Shown here: positions 1 through 7,878 of the stretch, piece after piece
How positions within the stretch are numbered: the first letter of the stretch is position 1
Layout of the letters: every line of letters begins with the position of its first letter
Assembly (NCBI RefSeq): GCF_900197875.1
Contig: NZ_FZMO01000112.1
Coordinates: forward strand, 1 to 64,000
Length of the DNA stretch: 64,000 nucleotides
Direction of reading: 5' to 3'
Source of the DNA: Frankia canadensis
GTDB taxonomy: Bacteria > Actinomycetota > Actinomycetes > Frankiales > Frankiaceae
Translations under genes and position numbers: made by a program
Notes under the pieces: generated by a model
Told to the model about the DNA's origin: nothing
Databases searched by the model: none
The model's input: the letters and a program-made list of their open reading frames with translations, nothing else

Positions 1-61
1 TTTAGCCCTGGCCGCGCGGGTAGGTGGCGGGCGGCGAGGACGTTCCTGGCGTCAGAGAAAC

Positions 62-682
62 GTGCAGATGTCGTCGCATCCCCTCCGCCGGGTCTTCACC
101 CGGCGGTTCACCGTCCTGTTCGCCGTCCCCGCGCTCCTGATCGCGGGCGCGGTCGCGCTCCTGCCGGGGACGGCCGCCGAGGCCGCCGGGACCACGCCGA
201 GCACCCAGACCGCCGCCCGCCCGCCCGCGGGGCACCACCCCCCGATCCCAGCCCAGGGCATCTTCTTCGTGAAGGGCAAGGTCGCCCACCCTGCCCGCCT
301 CACCGTCGCCGACCTGGCCCGGTACCCGCAGTACACCCAGCATGTGACCTTCCAGAGCGGCACCGGGCCCCAGACGCACACCTACACCGGGGCCAAGCTC
401 ATCGACATCCTGACCGCTGCCGGCCCGGCCTTCCGTGCCGACGTCAAGAACGACCTGCTCCGCTACGCGGTCCTCGTGCACGCCAGCGACGGCTACGAGG
501 CGGTCCTGTCCTGGCCCGAGCTCGTCGACGGCTTCGGCGGCACCCAGGCGCTGCTCGCCTCCAGTGAGGACGGCCGCTCCCTGGCTACCGAGGGCCCACG
601 GTTGACTGTGCCCGATGACACCAAGGGCGGCCGGTACGTCTCCGGGCTCACCTCAATCACTCTCGTCCGCGTGGGAGCCTGA
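62..682 (+). CDS. Secreted molybdopterin-binding-domain protein (sulfite-oxidase fold)
   Basis: The product (206 aa) begins with a basic N-terminus, a hydrophobic stretch (about residues 18-36) and an Ala-rich cleavage region (GTAAEAA), so it is probably exported. Residues about 65-200 resemble the short oxidoreductase molybdopterin-binding domain: FVKGKVAHPARLTVADLARY near the start, then YTGAKLIDIL and LVPDD-type elements near the end. Full sulfite oxidases hold molybdenum through a Cys. This protein contains no Cys at all, so it may bind a pterin-like ligand without being a classical molybdoenzyme. The frame opens with GTG at 62, and ATG at 68 is an equally good start. It is monocistronic, followed by a strong hairpin. 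The substrate is unknown. Confidence 0.8.
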   Translation: MQMSSHPLRRVFTRRFTVLFAVPALLIAGAVALLPGTAAEAAGTTPSTQTAARPPAGHHPPIPAQGIFFVKGKVAHPARLTVADLARYPQYTQHVTFQSGTGPQTHTYTGAKLIDILTAAGPAFRADVKNDLLRYAVLVHASDGYEAVLSWPELVDGFGGTQALLASSEDGRSLATEGPRLTVPDDTKGGRYVSGLTSITLVRVGA

Positions 683-698
683 CCAGTCCCATCCCCCA

Positions 699-743
699 GG
701 GACTCGTGTACCGGCAGCTCCTGGGTGCCGGTACACGGGTCCC
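699..743 (+). terminator. Hairpin terminator after the molybdopterin-type gene
   Basis: Two 18-nt arms (699-716 and 726-743) pair with one mismatch around a 9-nt loop, starting 17 nt after the stop codon at 682. There is no U-run, which is common for intrinsic terminators in high-GC actinomycetes. Confidence 0.7.
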
Positions 744-1160
744 TCCACTGCCACTACCGCGGACGTTCGACCGCTGTCTCCGTCTCTGGGAGTGACCGAC
801 CAGGCGCAACAGGTGCGCGGCTTCGTCTCTCGCACTGATCAGCCAGGTGGACGAGCTGATGTTCCCCGAGGTCTACGCCCTCGGCGAGGCGTATGAGAAG
901 GTCAACCACGAAGGCGACACGGGAAGCGACGCCGACACCTGACCGCCGGCACTGCCGACGCCCCGCCCAGTAGCCGGGCAGAGCCGGCGGAACTGTAGGC
1001 ACCGCCAACGAGCCGCCTGCGGATGGTCTCGCGTAGCACGGCCAGGACGCATCGCGGTGCGAGTCGTCATCGAGGCGGGAACCGTCGCGTCGGATCGCGC
1101 CTCGGCCCGTGGGCTGCGGCGCGATCAGGCACCGGCGAGCCACGTGTGGCTGGTGTGGTG
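744..1160. other. No intact gene; possible gene tail ending at 942
   Basis: No complete gene is visible. One plus-strand frame that ends with TGA at 940-942 reads like the C-terminus of a real protein (about 40 residues, including DELMFPEVYALGEAYEK) but has no plausible start or upstream domain, so it is probably a remnant of unknown family. The rest looks like decayed intergenic DNA. Confidence 0.35.
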
Positions 1161-1492
1161 TCAGAGGCCGTTCACGCGCTCGGCCTCGTCACGGTCGGTG
1201 GTGTGTAGCTCCCAGTAGAGCGGAGTGATCTGCTCGGGTTGGGCTGTCGGGAGCCGGGGATGACGGCCATCGGCGTTGCCGGTGTCGATGCTGCGCACCT
1301 TGATCACGATCTGCGCGCTCGAGTTCGCCGGGATCTCCTCATCGAGGCGGACCGTGCCCGCGAACTCGGTGAACGAGCCGCGGACCTTCGTCCCTATATG
1401 GCGTGGCGAGCCACGAAGCCGATGCGAGTGCGGGCCGGGTCGATGACGTACTCGCCGATGAGATCGGAAATGGGCTGGGCGGTGTCGGACAT
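1161..1492 (-). pseudogene. Broken YceI-family gene
   Basis: Translation from ATG at 1492, behind a GAGGAG ribosome site, gives a YceI-type N-terminus (DLIGEYVIDPARTRIGFVAR then HA). The frame then hits TAG. Shifting one base near 1394-1399 restores the family sequence (GTKVRGSFTEFAGTVRLDEE, then SIDTGNAD). After that the family sequence stops and an unrelated 35-residue tail runs to TGA at 1161. YceI proteins are periplasmic lipocalin-like isoprenoid-binding proteins. This copy has both a frameshift and a lost C-terminal half, so it is non-functional. It lies next to a MarR-type palindrome shared with the reductase/MarR pair upstream. Confidence 0.8.
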
Positions 1493-1520
1493 CTGCCGCT
1501 CCTCGCGATGGTGGTGGAAA

Positions 1521-1540
1521 GTTGATTACTCAACCAACTT
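1521..1540. promoter_or_regulatory. MarR-type operator in front of the yceI pseudogene
   Basis: An imperfect 20-bp dyad (AGTTG at one end, CAACT at the other, 7 of 10 paired positions) 29 bp upstream of the yceI start. Its TGGTTGA half matches the perfect operator at 2370-2387, suggesting that the same MarR protein controlled yceI. Confidence 0.55.
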
Positions 1541-2177
1541 ACGGCTGGTTAGATGATGCGTCAACCATCTGCAGGGCGCGGTCTTCTCGGACGGCGTGCA
1601 GTCCGCTCAGCGGTCCGCCGTCCACCTGCATCAGGCGTCCCATCTCAAGCGGGCCGAGGTCGACGGGCGCGAATCCGAAGTCCTCGACAACGGAGCGGAA
1701 GAGATCCTTCGAGGTCCCGTCGTCGCCGGCGTAGAAGAGGATCCGGCGGCCCGCGTCGGTGACGGGGTCGGCGGCGATGTAGGGGCCGTACATGTTGTCG
1801 AAGGCCTTGATGACGTGGGCGCCGGGGATCAGTGAGGCGACCAGTTCGCTGCCTCCGATCTCGAGGTGGTCGGCGACGAAGGTGGGGGTCAGGCTGGCCC
1901 ACTGGTTCGTGGCGTCGATAACGATCCGGCCGTCGCGGGTGGGCAGGTTGCCTACCGCGTCGCGCACCCGTGTCCAGCGCACGGCGAGCACGACGAAGTC
2001 CGCGGCTCCCGCCTCGGCGACGGTGCCGGCCGACGCGCGGGGACCGAAGGCGTCGACGACGGCGTCGAGGGTGCCCGGACCGCGACTGTTGCTGAAGACC
2101 ACGTCGTGACCGGCCTTGACCACGTGGCCGGCGATGGCGCGCGAGACCGTTCCCGCGCCGATCATTCCAAACTTCAT
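1539..2177 (-). CDS. NADPH-dependent F420 reductase-like protein (Fno family)
   Basis: The 212-aa product starts MKFGMIGAGTVSRAIAGHVV, a Rossmann GxGxxG NAD(P)-binding loop. An NSRGP segment near residue 31 is typical of NADPH binding in the F420:NADP oxidoreductase family. The conserved HVIKAFDNMYG segment near residue 130 also fits. Such enzymes pass hydride between F420H2 and NADP+, although many actinobacterial members have unknown substrates. ATG at 2177 is preceded by AGGAG at good spacing. The gene is divergent from a MarR regulator with two operators between them, so MarR control is likely. It is the first of three homologues in the window (also at 4317 and 11758). Confidence 0.85.
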   Translation of the reverse strand: MKFGMIGAGTVSRAIAGHVVKAGHDVVFSNSRGPGTLDAVVDAFGPRASAGTVAEAGAADFVVLAVRWTRVRDAVGNLPTRDGRIVIDATNQWASLTPTFVADHLEIGGSELVASLIPGAHVIKAFDNMYGPYIAADPVTDAGRRILFYAGDDGTSKDLFRSVVEDFGFAPVDLGPLEMGRLMQVDGGPLSGLHAVREDRALQMVDASSNQP

Positions 2178-2341
2178 GGGTCACTCCTGTTGAGCGGGGG
2201 CGTGGGAGCAGCCGGGATCCGGGCGTGCCCGGCGCGGGACGACCCCGCCGGATGGCGTCACGCGCCGGATGCGATGGAGATGTGGCTCTGGCTGTGCAGG
2301 CCGACGATGCTCACGATGTGTTTCCCGGAGCGCCGAGATCT

Positions 2342-2359
2342 TGGTTGACTCGTCGACCG
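2342..2359. promoter_or_regulatory. MarR operator, imperfect copy
   Basis: The left half TGGTTGAC is identical to the perfect operator that starts 28 bp further on. The right half GTCGACCG matches at six of eight positions. It lies in the divergent gap between the reductase and the MarR gene. Confidence 0.6.
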
Positions 2360-2369
2360 TATTGGCTCT

Positions 2370-2398
2370 TGGTTGACGTGTCAACCAGCAGGTAATAT
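2370..2398 (+). promoter_or_regulatory. Perfect MarR operator and leaderless -10 box
   Basis: The 18-bp perfect palindrome TGGTTGAC-GT-GTCAACCA spans 2370-2387. TAATAT at 2393-2398 lies six bases before the MarR start codon at 2405, a layout typical of leaderless actinobacterial genes. A repressor on the palindrome would cover the -35 region, so autoregulation is expected. Confidence 0.75.
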
Positions 2399-2404
2399 CG
2401 CCGC

Positions 2405-2911
2405 ATGCCGACGGAACCGACCTGGCTCAGCCCCCGTGAAGACCGCGCCTGGCGGGCCTTCATGCACGCGCACCACCAGCTCGCCGTCCGTCTGCGCCGG
2501 CACCTTCTGGAGGACTCCGGACTGACGGAGGCCGACTACGAAATCCTCGCTGTGCTCTCGGAGCACGCCACGGGCAGTCTGCCCGCTCGGGAACTGTGCG
2601 CCCTGCTGCAGTGGGAGAAGAGCCGCCTCTCCCACCAGACCCGGCGCATGCAGGAGCATGGGTTCATCGTCCGGGAAACCAACCCAGCCGATGCCCGCAG
2701 CTCCATGATCCGCCTCCTGCCCGCTGGACGCCGCGCCATCGAGGACGCCGCGCCCCAGCACGTGCGCAACGTCCGCCGGCACTTCATCGACCTGCTCACC
2801 CCCGCCGAACTCGACATCCTCACCGCCCTCAACGAACGGATCCTGGGCCACCTCGCCGAGGACCCGTTCCCCGAACACTCCACCCCAGACGAACCCGCGC
2901 TCTCGCCCTGA
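2405..2911 (+). CDS. MarR-family transcriptional regulator
   Basis: A 168-aa winged-helix protein of standard MarR length. The recognition helix region (LPARELCALLQWEKSRLSHQ) is followed by the wing (GFIVRETNPADARSSMIRLL) and the dimerisation helices. Such proteins repress neighbouring genes and are released by small phenolic or oxidant ligands. No Cys pair for redox sensing is visible. Three related palindromes (1521, 2342, 2370) mark the adjacent reductase and the broken yceI gene as its likely targets. Translation starts from ATG at 2405, probably on a leaderless mRNA. Confidence 0.9.
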   Translation: MPTEPTWLSPREDRAWRAFMHAHHQLAVRLRRHLLEDSGLTEADYEILAVLSEHATGSLPARELCALLQWEKSRLSHQTRRMQEHGFIVRETNPADARSSMIRLLPAGRRAIEDAAPQHVRNVRRHFIDLLTPAELDILTALNERILGHLAEDPFPEHSTPDEPALSP

Positions 2912-2958
2912 GCGGCGTGACCATTCCGGATCACCGCCACCGCATCCTCGCCAAACAA

Positions 2959-3234
2959 TCAAGGACCGCAGTCAAGGAAGTAGGTCCGAGTTCCCGCGCG
3001 GGACTCCTCACAGCGCTGCTCGTGGTAGCGAACGAGTCGTCCTTCGCCGCCGGCCCAGCAGTCGGCCCGTACTTGTTCGGCGCCGCGGGAGTTCGCCTCG
3101 CGGATGACCGCGGCGAGCAGATGCCGGCCGACCTCACGGCCGGCATGCGGACGGGAGGTCGCGAATGCTTCGAGGTGGAGCTCAGTCCGGTCGGCGGCCG
3201 GCGCGTGAGCGATGCCGAAGCGGGCACGCGTGCT
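2959..3234 (-). pseudogene. GNAT acetyltransferase fragment
   Basis: A minus-strand frame ending with TGA at 2959 reads FATSRPHAGREVGRHLLAAV and then RGAEQVRADCWAGGEGRLVR, the acetyl-CoA-binding core of GNAT acetyltransferases. The N-terminal part is missing and the C-terminal strand is altered after YHEQ. The open frame runs into the 3' end of the LLM gene without a start codon. It is a remnant, and the only content of this gap. Confidence 0.65.
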
Positions 3235-4087
3235 ATCTGCGTCCCCGGGCGACGTGTTCGCGTACGGCGGGTATCGATTCGGCGGCGAAGCGTTCGAGCA
3301 CGTCCGGGTCGTCGCTGGCCAGGATGAAGATGCTGACGCCGTCCTGGAGGGTCATCTGGGCCAGTGCTTCCGGGGTCTGCTGGTCCGGGAAGATGTTGAG
3401 CAGACGGGTGATCTCGCGGGGGTCGCGGCCCGCGGCCCGTGCGGCGTCGTCGATGATCGCGTTTCCCTTGGGCAGGCCGCCGGGCTCCATGACCGGCAGC
3501 GACGGCAGCCAGCCGTCGGCCTTGCGTCCCACCAGGTCCTGCATCCTCGGCTTGTGGGCGCCGAGCCAGATCGGGATCTCATGTGCGGGCGCGGGTCCGC
3601 GCTCGGCGCCGTGGACCTTGTAGAACTCGCCGTCGGCATTGAGGGTGCCGGGCACGTCGACGTCCCAGATCCCGCGGATCACGTCGATGGCCTCGCCGAG
3701 CGCCGCCACGCCCTGCAGCGGGGTCAGCCGCCGTCCGCCGGCCGCCTGTACGGCGTCCCAGTAGAAGCCGGCCCCGATCCCGAGGCTCGTCCGTCCACCG
3801 GAGAGCAGGTCGAGGCTGGCAGCCGCGCGGGCGAGCACGGCGGGGGGCTGGCGCAGAGGCAGGTTCAGCACGTTGGCGGACACGCCGATGCGCTCGGTCC
3901 GCGCTGCCACCCAGCTCAGCAGGGTCCAGGTATCGAGGAAACTCGACTGGTAGGGATGATCCTGGAAGGTGACGAAGTCGAAACCGAGCCGCTCACTGCG
4001 CTGCGCCAGCTCGACCGGACGGTCCGCCGGGGAGTTGGCGGGAGAGATGAACGTTGCGAAACGCAGAGGATGGCCGTAGTCAGGCAC
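3233..4087 (-). CDS. LLM-class F420-dependent oxidoreductase
   Basis: A luciferase-like monooxygenase fold: FATFISPANSPADRPVELAQ at the N-terminus, then RTERIGVSANVLNLPLRQPP, the flavin-site element LDLLSGGRTSLGIGAG, and GxHKPRMQDLVGRKADGWLP. These features fit F420-dependent (TIGR03571/03620-like) enzymes that reduce or oxidise small organic molecules. The GTG at 4087 is chosen because AAGGAG lies just upstream and homology begins there, giving 284 aa; the open frame extends to 4363 without similarity. It is co-directional with the Fno-like reductase, SDR and efflux gene upstream, so electrons could move NADPH to F420 to this enzyme. Confidence 0.85.
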   Translation of the reverse strand: MPDYGHPLRFATFISPANSPADRPVELAQRSERLGFDFVTFQDHPYQSSFLDTWTLLSWVAARTERIGVSANVLNLPLRQPPAVLARAAASLDLLSGGRTSLGIGAGFYWDAVQAAGGRRLTPLQGVAALGEAIDVIRGIWDVDVPGTLNADGEFYKVHGAERGPAPAHEIPIWLGAHKPRMQDLVGRKADGWLPSLPVMEPGGLPKGNAIIDDAARAAGRDPREITRLLNIFPDQQTPEALAQMTLQDGVSIFILASDDPDVLERFAAESIPAVREHVARGRR

Positions 4088-4237
4088 GGGTGTCTCCTTC
4101 AGTCTTTCGTGTGTGGCCAGCCACGATGAGATGTTGTCGCCGACCTGTTTGATGACGTCTTCGCCGGTGCCGGACGCGGGCAGTCCCGGGTCGTCAGAGT
4201 CGATTGCCTGCAGGTCGGATGGCACAGGGGCCGCCGA

Positions 4238-4273
4238 CATCCCGGGCAGGCGGAACCCTGCCTGCCCGGGATG
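4238..4273 (-). terminator. Perfect hairpin after the second Fno-like gene
   Basis: Two perfect 14-nt arms (4238-4251 and 4260-4273) enclose an 8-nt loop. It lies 44 bp past the stop codon of the minus-strand gene at 4317-4937 and upstream of the LLM gene, so it may be a terminator or attenuator between them. Confidence 0.7.
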
Positions 4274-4316
4274 GCCGCCTGGTGCCAGTGCGCGGCGCTG
4301 GAACTGCAAGCGGGCT

Positions 4317-4937
4317 TCAGTCCGGGACGTTGACGCCGAGGCTGATGTTGAACCCTGCGCCATGGCTGGCCAGGCCCATCAGCAGCGGGCCCGCCGCCTC
4401 CAGCCAGTGCGCCGCCGCCAGGTCGCCGGCATCCAGCGGGCGCAGCCCGAGGCTCTCGATGAACGCCGACACGCTCGCCTTGGCGTCCGCGTCGTCGCCG
4501 GCTATGAGCACGTCCAGTGGGCCGCCCTGGGCCAGGACGTGGCCGAAGACGGTGTTGAACGCCTTCACGACATGCGCGCTGGCCGGGGCGGCCTTGGCGA
4601 TCTCCTGCGCGCCGGACGAGCCGTCAGGGGTGACCAGCGCGGTGGCGTCGGCGTTGAAGGTGTTCGAGATATCGATGACGACCTTGCCGGCCAGTGCGTC
4701 CCCGTACTGGGCGAGGACCTGCGCGGCGCTGGTGTAGGGCACGGCGAGGATGACGATGTCGCCGGCCGGCACGGTGCCGAATGTCCCGGCCGTCGCGCCG
4801 CCGCCGAGTTCGGCGGCCAGGTCCTTGGCCTTGGCCTGGTCGCGGCCGATGACCTCGACGGCGTTGCCGCCCTCGACTGCGCGGGCGGCTATGGCGCGGG
4901 CCATGCCGCCCAGGCCGACGAAGCTGATGCCACTCAT
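4317..4937 (-). CDS. NADPH-dependent F420 reductase-like protein
   Basis: A 206-aa Rossmann protein starting MSGISFVGLGGMARAIAARA. GLGGMA is the dinucleotide loop and VIGRDQAKAKDLA follows the second strand. Residues about 60-140 hold ILAVPYTSAAQVL, VVIDISNTFN and HVVKAFNTVFG, all typical of the F420_oxidored family. It sits between an SDR upstream and the LLM oxidoreductase downstream. A role in supplying reduced F420 or NADP is plausible but not shown. Confidence 0.85.
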   Translation of the reverse strand: MSGISFVGLGGMARAIAARAVEGGNAVEVIGRDQAKAKDLAAELGGGATAGTFGTVPAGDIVILAVPYTSAAQVLAQYGDALAGKVVIDISNTFNADATALVTPDGSSGAQEIAKAAPASAHVVKAFNTVFGHVLAQGGPLDVLIAGDDADAKASVSAFIESLGLRPLDAGDLAAAHWLEAAGPLLMGLASHGAGFNISLGVNVPD

Positions 4938-5017
4938 GGACGGGTACTCACTTTCTGTAGTCTGGGATGAACTTTTTGCTTTGAAGGGACCGGGGGTCAG
5001 CTGCCCGGCCGGATGGC

Positions 5018-5752
5018 TCAGACTTGACTGAACCCGCCATCGACGACCAGGTTTGCGCCGGTGATGAAGCCGGCGTCCGCAGAGGCGAGGAACAGCGCGG
5101 TGGCCGCGATCTCTTCACTGGTCCCCAGCCGTCCCAGGGGGATGGCGGAGGTGATCTGCTCCCGGAATTCCGGGGTGACGGTGCTGAAGAGCGCGGTGTC
5201 GATCGAGCCGGGACTGATGACGTTTACCCGGATGCCGCGGTCCTTCAGCTCCGCGGCCCAGGTGCGCGCGAGTGAGCGAACGGCTGCCTTGCTCGCCGAG
5301 TAAATCCCGGCGCCGGGGATGCCCTTGGTCGCGCTGGTCGTGCCGTTCAAGATGATCGACGCGCCGTCGCTCATCAACGGCAGCAGGTATTGAACGGTGA
5401 ACACGGTGCCCCGGAAGTTGACGGCCACGAGCGTGTCGAACGAGTCCGGGGTGATGCTGCCCAGCGGGTCGGATACCGAGCCGATGCCGGCGCTGGCGAA
5501 CAGGACGTCGACTCGTCCGTGATGCTCCCGCACGGTGTCGGCCAAGCGGGCGAGGTCGTTCAGGTTTCCTGAGTCCGCCTGCACGCCCGTTACGTTGTGG
5601 CCGATGGCGGTGACCGCCTCGTCCACTTTGTCTTTGCGTCGTCCGGTGATGAACACGTGGGCGCCTTCAGCCACGAACAGCTTGGCCGTTGCTAGCGCCA
5701 TCCCAGACGTCGCTCCGGTGATCACTGCGACTTTGCCATCGAGCTTGGGCAT
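5018..5752 (-). CDS. Short-chain dehydrogenase/reductase
   Basis: A classical SDR of 244 aa. It shows VAVITGATSGMALATAKLFV (TGxxxGxA cofactor loop), the FASAG motif in place of NNAG near residue 90, the catalytic IYSASKAAVRSLARTWAAEL (YxxxK with upstream Ser in LNGTTSA), and the C-terminal GRLGTSEEIAATALFLAS and FITGANLVVDGGFS. It probably oxidises or reduces a hydroxyl/carbonyl group with NAD(P)H. ATG at 5752 follows AGAAAGG. The open frame continues into the MFS gene upstream without meaning. It belongs to the minus-strand group running from the MFS to the LLM gene. Confidence 0.9.
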   Translation of the reverse strand: MPKLDGKVAVITGATSGMALATAKLFVAEGAHVFITGRRKDKVDEAVTAIGHNVTGVQADSGNLNDLARLADTVREHHGRVDVLFASAGIGSVSDPLGSITPDSFDTLVAVNFRGTVFTVQYLLPLMSDGASIILNGTTSATKGIPGAGIYSASKAAVRSLARTWAAELKDRGIRVNVISPGSIDTALFSTVTPEFREQITSAIPLGRLGTSEEIAATALFLASADAGFITGANLVVDGGFSQV

Positions 5753-5844
5753 GGTGAACTGGCCTTTCTGTTGGTTGTGGTTTGTGTTTTGGTGGTTGGC
5801 GCCGCGATCCGTCCTGCCACCGGGGCGCCGCCCGCCACGGGCTG

Positions 5845-7392
5845 TCAGATCAGTCCGCCGGCGATCTCGTCGAGGGGCTCGGGCTGGCCGGCCTCGTGAT
5901 GGAGCCGGGTGCCGCCGCGGATCAGGGCACTGCAGAGGACGGCAGCGGCCCAGAAGATGCCAGCGGCCCACCAGTAGCCGACGGTGAACCCGTGCACGGT
6001 TGCGCCGACGACGGCAGTGCTGCCGTGGCGGGTCAGGTAGTGGCTGGTGGCGCTGGCGACGAAGGTGCTGATCAAGGCGACGCCGAGCGCCGAGCCGAGC
6101 TGCTGGGAGACGTTGTTGAGCGCCCCCGCCGTACCAGCGTCGCGCGGATCGACACCCTGCTGCCCAACCGCGACTGCCACGACGGCGGCAGACCCGATGC
6201 CGGTCCCGACCAGGACCAGCCCGGGCAGCACCCAGGCCGCGTACGGGCTGCCCACACCGGCCTGGGTCAGCAACGCGGCTCCGGCACCGGAGGCGATCAA
6301 GCCGGCGGCGACGATGACCCGCATGGTCAGGTGCCGCAGCAGCACGCCCTGGGTCAGCGTGGCGACTACGGCGATCGCCGCCATCATCGGCAGGAACGCG
6401 ACGCCGGTCATGATCGGCGAGTAGCCCAGCACACCCTGGAAGTAATAGGTCAGGAACAGGAACAGCGCGAACACCGCCGCGTTCGCCAGGAAGAGCGTCA
6501 GGTAGGCGGCACCACGGTTGCGGTCGGCGACCACCCGCAGCGGGATGAGCGGGTGGCGGGCGACCTGCTGGAGCACGACGAAGCCGGCCAGTAGGAGACC
6601 GCCGGCGATGAGCGGGGTCAGTGTGACCGCCGAACCCCAGCCGTCGGTCTGGGCCTTGGCCGACCCGAAGACCAACCCGAAGACCGCCGCCGAGCCGACG
6701 ACCGTGCTCGGCACGGAAAGCCTGGGCTTGTCGGGCTCGGCGGAGTTGTGCAGCAGTGTGAGGCCACCGATGATCCCGGCGACCGCGAGGACGATGTTGA
6801 CGTACATGCACCAGCGCCAGTCCACGTAGTCGGTCAGCAGCCCGCCCAGCAGCAGGCCGACGGCGCCGGCGCTGCCGGACACCGCACCGAAGATCCCGAA
6901 CGCCTTGTTCAGCTCCTTGAGGTCGGTGAAAATCACCGTGATCAGCGACAACGCCGCCGGCGCGAGAACTGCGGCGAACCCGCCCTGGGCGGCCCGGGCG
7001 GCGATCAGCGTGCCGATGTTCGGGGCCGCGCCGCCGGCAGCGGAGGCAATCGCGAACCCCAGCAGTCCCACGATGAACATGGTCCTGCGGCCGAGCACGT
7101 CGCCCAGCCGGCCTCCCAGCGGAAGCAAGCTGCCGAAGGCCAGCACGTAGGCGGTGATCACCCACTGGCGGCTGGCGTCGGAGAAGCCGAGGTCGGCCTG
7201 CGCCGAGGGCAGGGCAACGTTCACGACGGTCGCATCCAGCAGGATCATGATCTGGGCGATGACGAGGACACCCAGAGCCATCCAGCGCCGCTCGTCATCG
7301 GGATCGGGCGAAGCGGCCAGGCGCGCTCCGACGGCCTCCGCGGGCCGCGCAGGCGCCTGCGCCCCGGAGGCGGACGGCTCCATAGTGCTCAT
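5845..7392 (-). CDS. DHA2-family MFS drug efflux transporter (EmrB/QacA type)
   Basis: The 515-aa product has about 14 hydrophobic segments. DHA2 hallmarks are the first helix with DATVVNVALPSAQADL, the loop GGRLGDVLGRRTMFIVGL (motif A), and motif C-like glycine-rich helices (GSAGAVGLLLGGLLTDYVDW). Such pumps export toxic compounds by proton antiport. The ATG at 7392 is preferred because GAGGAG precedes it; the frame upstream to 7542 lacks similarity. It is divergent from a TetR gene, with three GGAGGGGTRCCTC repeats between them. The downstream oxidoreductases share its strand, suggesting a modify-and-export unit. Confidence 0.9.
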   Translation of the reverse strand: MSTMEPSASGAQAPARPAEAVGARLAASPDPDDERRWMALGVLVIAQIMILLDATVVNVALPSAQADLGFSDASRQWVITAYVLAFGSLLPLGGRLGDVLGRRTMFIVGLLGFAIASAAGGAAPNIGTLIAARAAQGGFAAVLAPAALSLITVIFTDLKELNKAFGIFGAVSGSAGAVGLLLGGLLTDYVDWRWCMYVNIVLAVAGIIGGLTLLHNSAEPDKPRLSVPSTVVGSAAVFGLVFGSAKAQTDGWGSAVTLTPLIAGGLLLAGFVVLQQVARHPLIPLRVVADRNRGAAYLTLFLANAAVFALFLFLTYYFQGVLGYSPIMTGVAFLPMMAAIAVVATLTQGVLLRHLTMRVIVAAGLIASGAGAALLTQAGVGSPYAAWVLPGLVLVGTGIGSAAVVAVAVGQQGVDPRDAGTAGALNNVSQQLGSALGVALISTFVASATSHYLTRHGSTAVVGATVHGFTVGYWWAAGIFWAAAVLCSALIRGGTRLHHEAGQPEPLDEIAGGLI

Positions 7393-7432
7393 CTGCTTCG
7401 CTCCTCGTGCGGTCAGGTCAGAGCACCAAGAT

Positions 7433-7503
7433 GAGGCACCCCTCCGGTCGTTGCTGTCTACCTGAACGGAGGGGTACCTCACCATATTCCGGAGGGGTGC
7501 CTC
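7433..7503. promoter_or_regulatory. Triple operator for the TetR/MFS pair
   Basis: A 15-bp box GAGGCACCCCTCCGG (7433-7447) recurs inverted and perfect at 7489-7503, and a close copy lies at 7467-7480. The two direct copies start about 23 bp apart, close to two helical turns. The position just upstream of the MFS start makes this the likely binding region of the adjacent TetR protein. Confidence 0.65.
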
Positions 7504-7878
7504 AAGTTGGCGGCAGTTTCGGGCCTCGACATCTGGCGGCACCAGAGGGATGAGGGGAGACGAGGTGCCCCTCGCCGCCTGGTCGCGGACGCTGCCCGCG
7601 ACGGCGGGGACATCCAGGCCGGGTACCGCCCGGTCCCGGCAGCCACCCGGCCTGTTTCTCGGCCCTGCCGCCGCGCCCAGGGCGCCGAACGAACGTCATG
7701 CTCGCGGGATGGCCACCGGGATCGTCAGCCAGCTGGGCCGCCACGGTGCTGCCGCGCGCCGTCAGCCACGTCGCGCACGACCATGCCGACGAGCTCACCG
7801 AGGTCAACCGCGCTCGGCCGGGCTCCTGAGCGGCGCGGAAAGGGAGGTCGCCCTCACCATCGCTGGTAAACTGACGAA
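7504..7878. other. Gap without a convincing gene
   Basis: Between the operator cluster and the TetR start no reading frame shows family similarity. A plus-strand frame ending at 7829 has a protein-like tail (ATVLPRAVSHVAHDHADELT) and may be the end of a lost gene, but nothing upstream supports it. Confidence 0.4.

Noticed and set aside
4088-4363. N-terminal extension of the LLM oxidoreductase to 4363
   Set aside because: The extra 92 residues have no similarity, contain the perfect hairpin at 4238-4273, and lie upstream of a well-placed AAGGAG and GTG.
5018-7165. 715-residue frame that would fuse antisense-like Arg-rich sequence to the SDR
   Set aside because: The first 470 residues are an off-frame reading of the MFS gene. 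The SDR starts at 5752 with its own ribosome site.
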